In this document: piece by piece, positions 4,771-5,063 of the stretch
Numbering within the stretch: position 1 is the first letter of the stretch
Layout: each line of letters starts with the position of its first letter
NCBI GenBank assembly: GCA_028280915.1
Contig: JANQKX010000484.1
Span: 1 to 5,063 of the forward strand
Reading direction: 5' to 3'
DNA: 5,063 nt
Origin: Kiloniellaceae bacterium
GTDB lineage: Bacteria; Pseudomonadota; Alphaproteobacteria; Kiloniellales; Kiloniellaceae
The notes under the pieces: model-generated
What the model saw: only the letters and a program-made list of their open reading frames with translations
What the model was told of the DNA's origin: nothing
Databases searched by the model: none
Translations under genes and position numbers: made by a program

Positions 4771-5063
4771 ATGTTTGAGGTGCCCTATAAAGGCCTTGGG
4801 GTCTTCCTGACCGTCGCGGAAAAAGGCTCCCTGCGCAAGGCGGCCGCGGCGCTGGGCCTGCAATCCCCGGCGGTCAGCTACCAGATCAAGGCCCTGGAGG
4901 AGCGCATCGGCACGCCCTTGTTCATGCGCACCACCCGCTCCCTGCGCCTGACCGAAGCCGGGCGCGATCTCCTGGCCCGGGCCAAGCCCGCCATGGCCGA
5001 CCTGGGCCACGCCTTTGAAGAGGCCTGCAACCAGGGCGGGGCGGCGCGGGGCACCCTGCGCCT
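4771..5063 (+). CDS. LysR-type transcriptional regulator, N-terminal part (cut by window edge)
   Basis: 97 complete codons are present and the frame is still open at the right edge; LysR proteins are usually about 300 residues, so roughly two thirds, including the whole effector-binding domain, are missing. Residues 7-66 are the winged helix-turn-helix: FLTVAEKGSLRKAAAALGLQ, then SPAVSYQIKALEERIG as recognition helix and turn, then the wing PLFMRTTRSLRLTEAGRDLL. The Ala-rich AAAALGLQSPAVS core and TEAG are classic for the family. Residues 67-88 (ARAKPAMADLGHAFEEACNQ) start the linker helix used for dimerisation. The ATG at 4771 has GGAAAG about 8 nt upstream and puts the helix-turn-helix at the usual distance from the N-terminus. 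It is transcribed away from the EamA-type exporter, the usual arrangement for a regulator and its target. The inducer is unknown. Confidence 0.93.
   Translation, partial: MFEVPYKGLGVFLTVAEKGSLRKAAAALGLQSPAVSYQIKALEERIGTPLFMRTTRSLRLTEAGRDLLARAKPAMADLGHAFEEACNQGGAARGTLR

Overview
The window looks like ordinary chromosomal DNA from a GC-rich proteobacterium. The third codon positions are mostly G or C, the spacing between genes is compact, and several starts carry purine-rich ribosome binding sites. An alphaproteobacterium, perhaps of the Rhodospirillales type, fits the general style of the proteins. That is an impression from sequence style, not a demonstrated assignment. I see no tRNA, rRNA, insertion sequence, CRISPR array, integrase or phage gene.

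Layout from left to right. (1) Positions 1-356, minus strand: the first 118 residues of a protein that runs off the left edge, with a lysine-rich tetrapeptide-repeat region. (2) Positions 357-497: an AT-rich divergent spacer holding a good sigma-70-like promoter for gene 1. (3) Positions 498-2120, plus strand: a 540-residue FAD/NAD(P)-binding oxidoreductase. (4) Positions 2117-2758, minus strand: a 213-residue HAD-superfamily hydrolase whose stop codon interlocks with that of gene 3. (5) Positions 2759-2997: a divergent spacer rich in short inverted repeats. (6) Positions 2998-3582, plus strand: a small exported protein with a probable all-beta, lipocalin-like domain and two possible starts. 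(7) Positions 3583-3684: a convergent spacer with four copies of a 14-bp tandem repeat. (8) Positions 3685-4599, minus strand: a ten-helix EamA/DMT-family transporter with a GTG start. (9) Positions 4600-4770: a divergent regulatory spacer. (10) Positions 4771-5063, plus strand: the N-terminal DNA-binding part of a LysR-type regulator cut by the right edge.

Functional reading. The best-supported functional pairing is the LysR regulator with the divergent DMT exporter, because such regulators often control the gene they diverge from and the spacer holds a T-N11-A dyad near the regulator start. The other genes alternate in strand and form no multi-gene operon. The FAD protein, the HAD hydrolase and the secreted protein cannot be tied into one pathway from sequence alone. 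I found no convincing new multi-gene system. The most unusual elements are the period-4 lysine repeat of gene 1, the interlocked stop codons of genes 3 and 4, the 14-bp tandem repeat, and the structured leader of the exported-protein gene.
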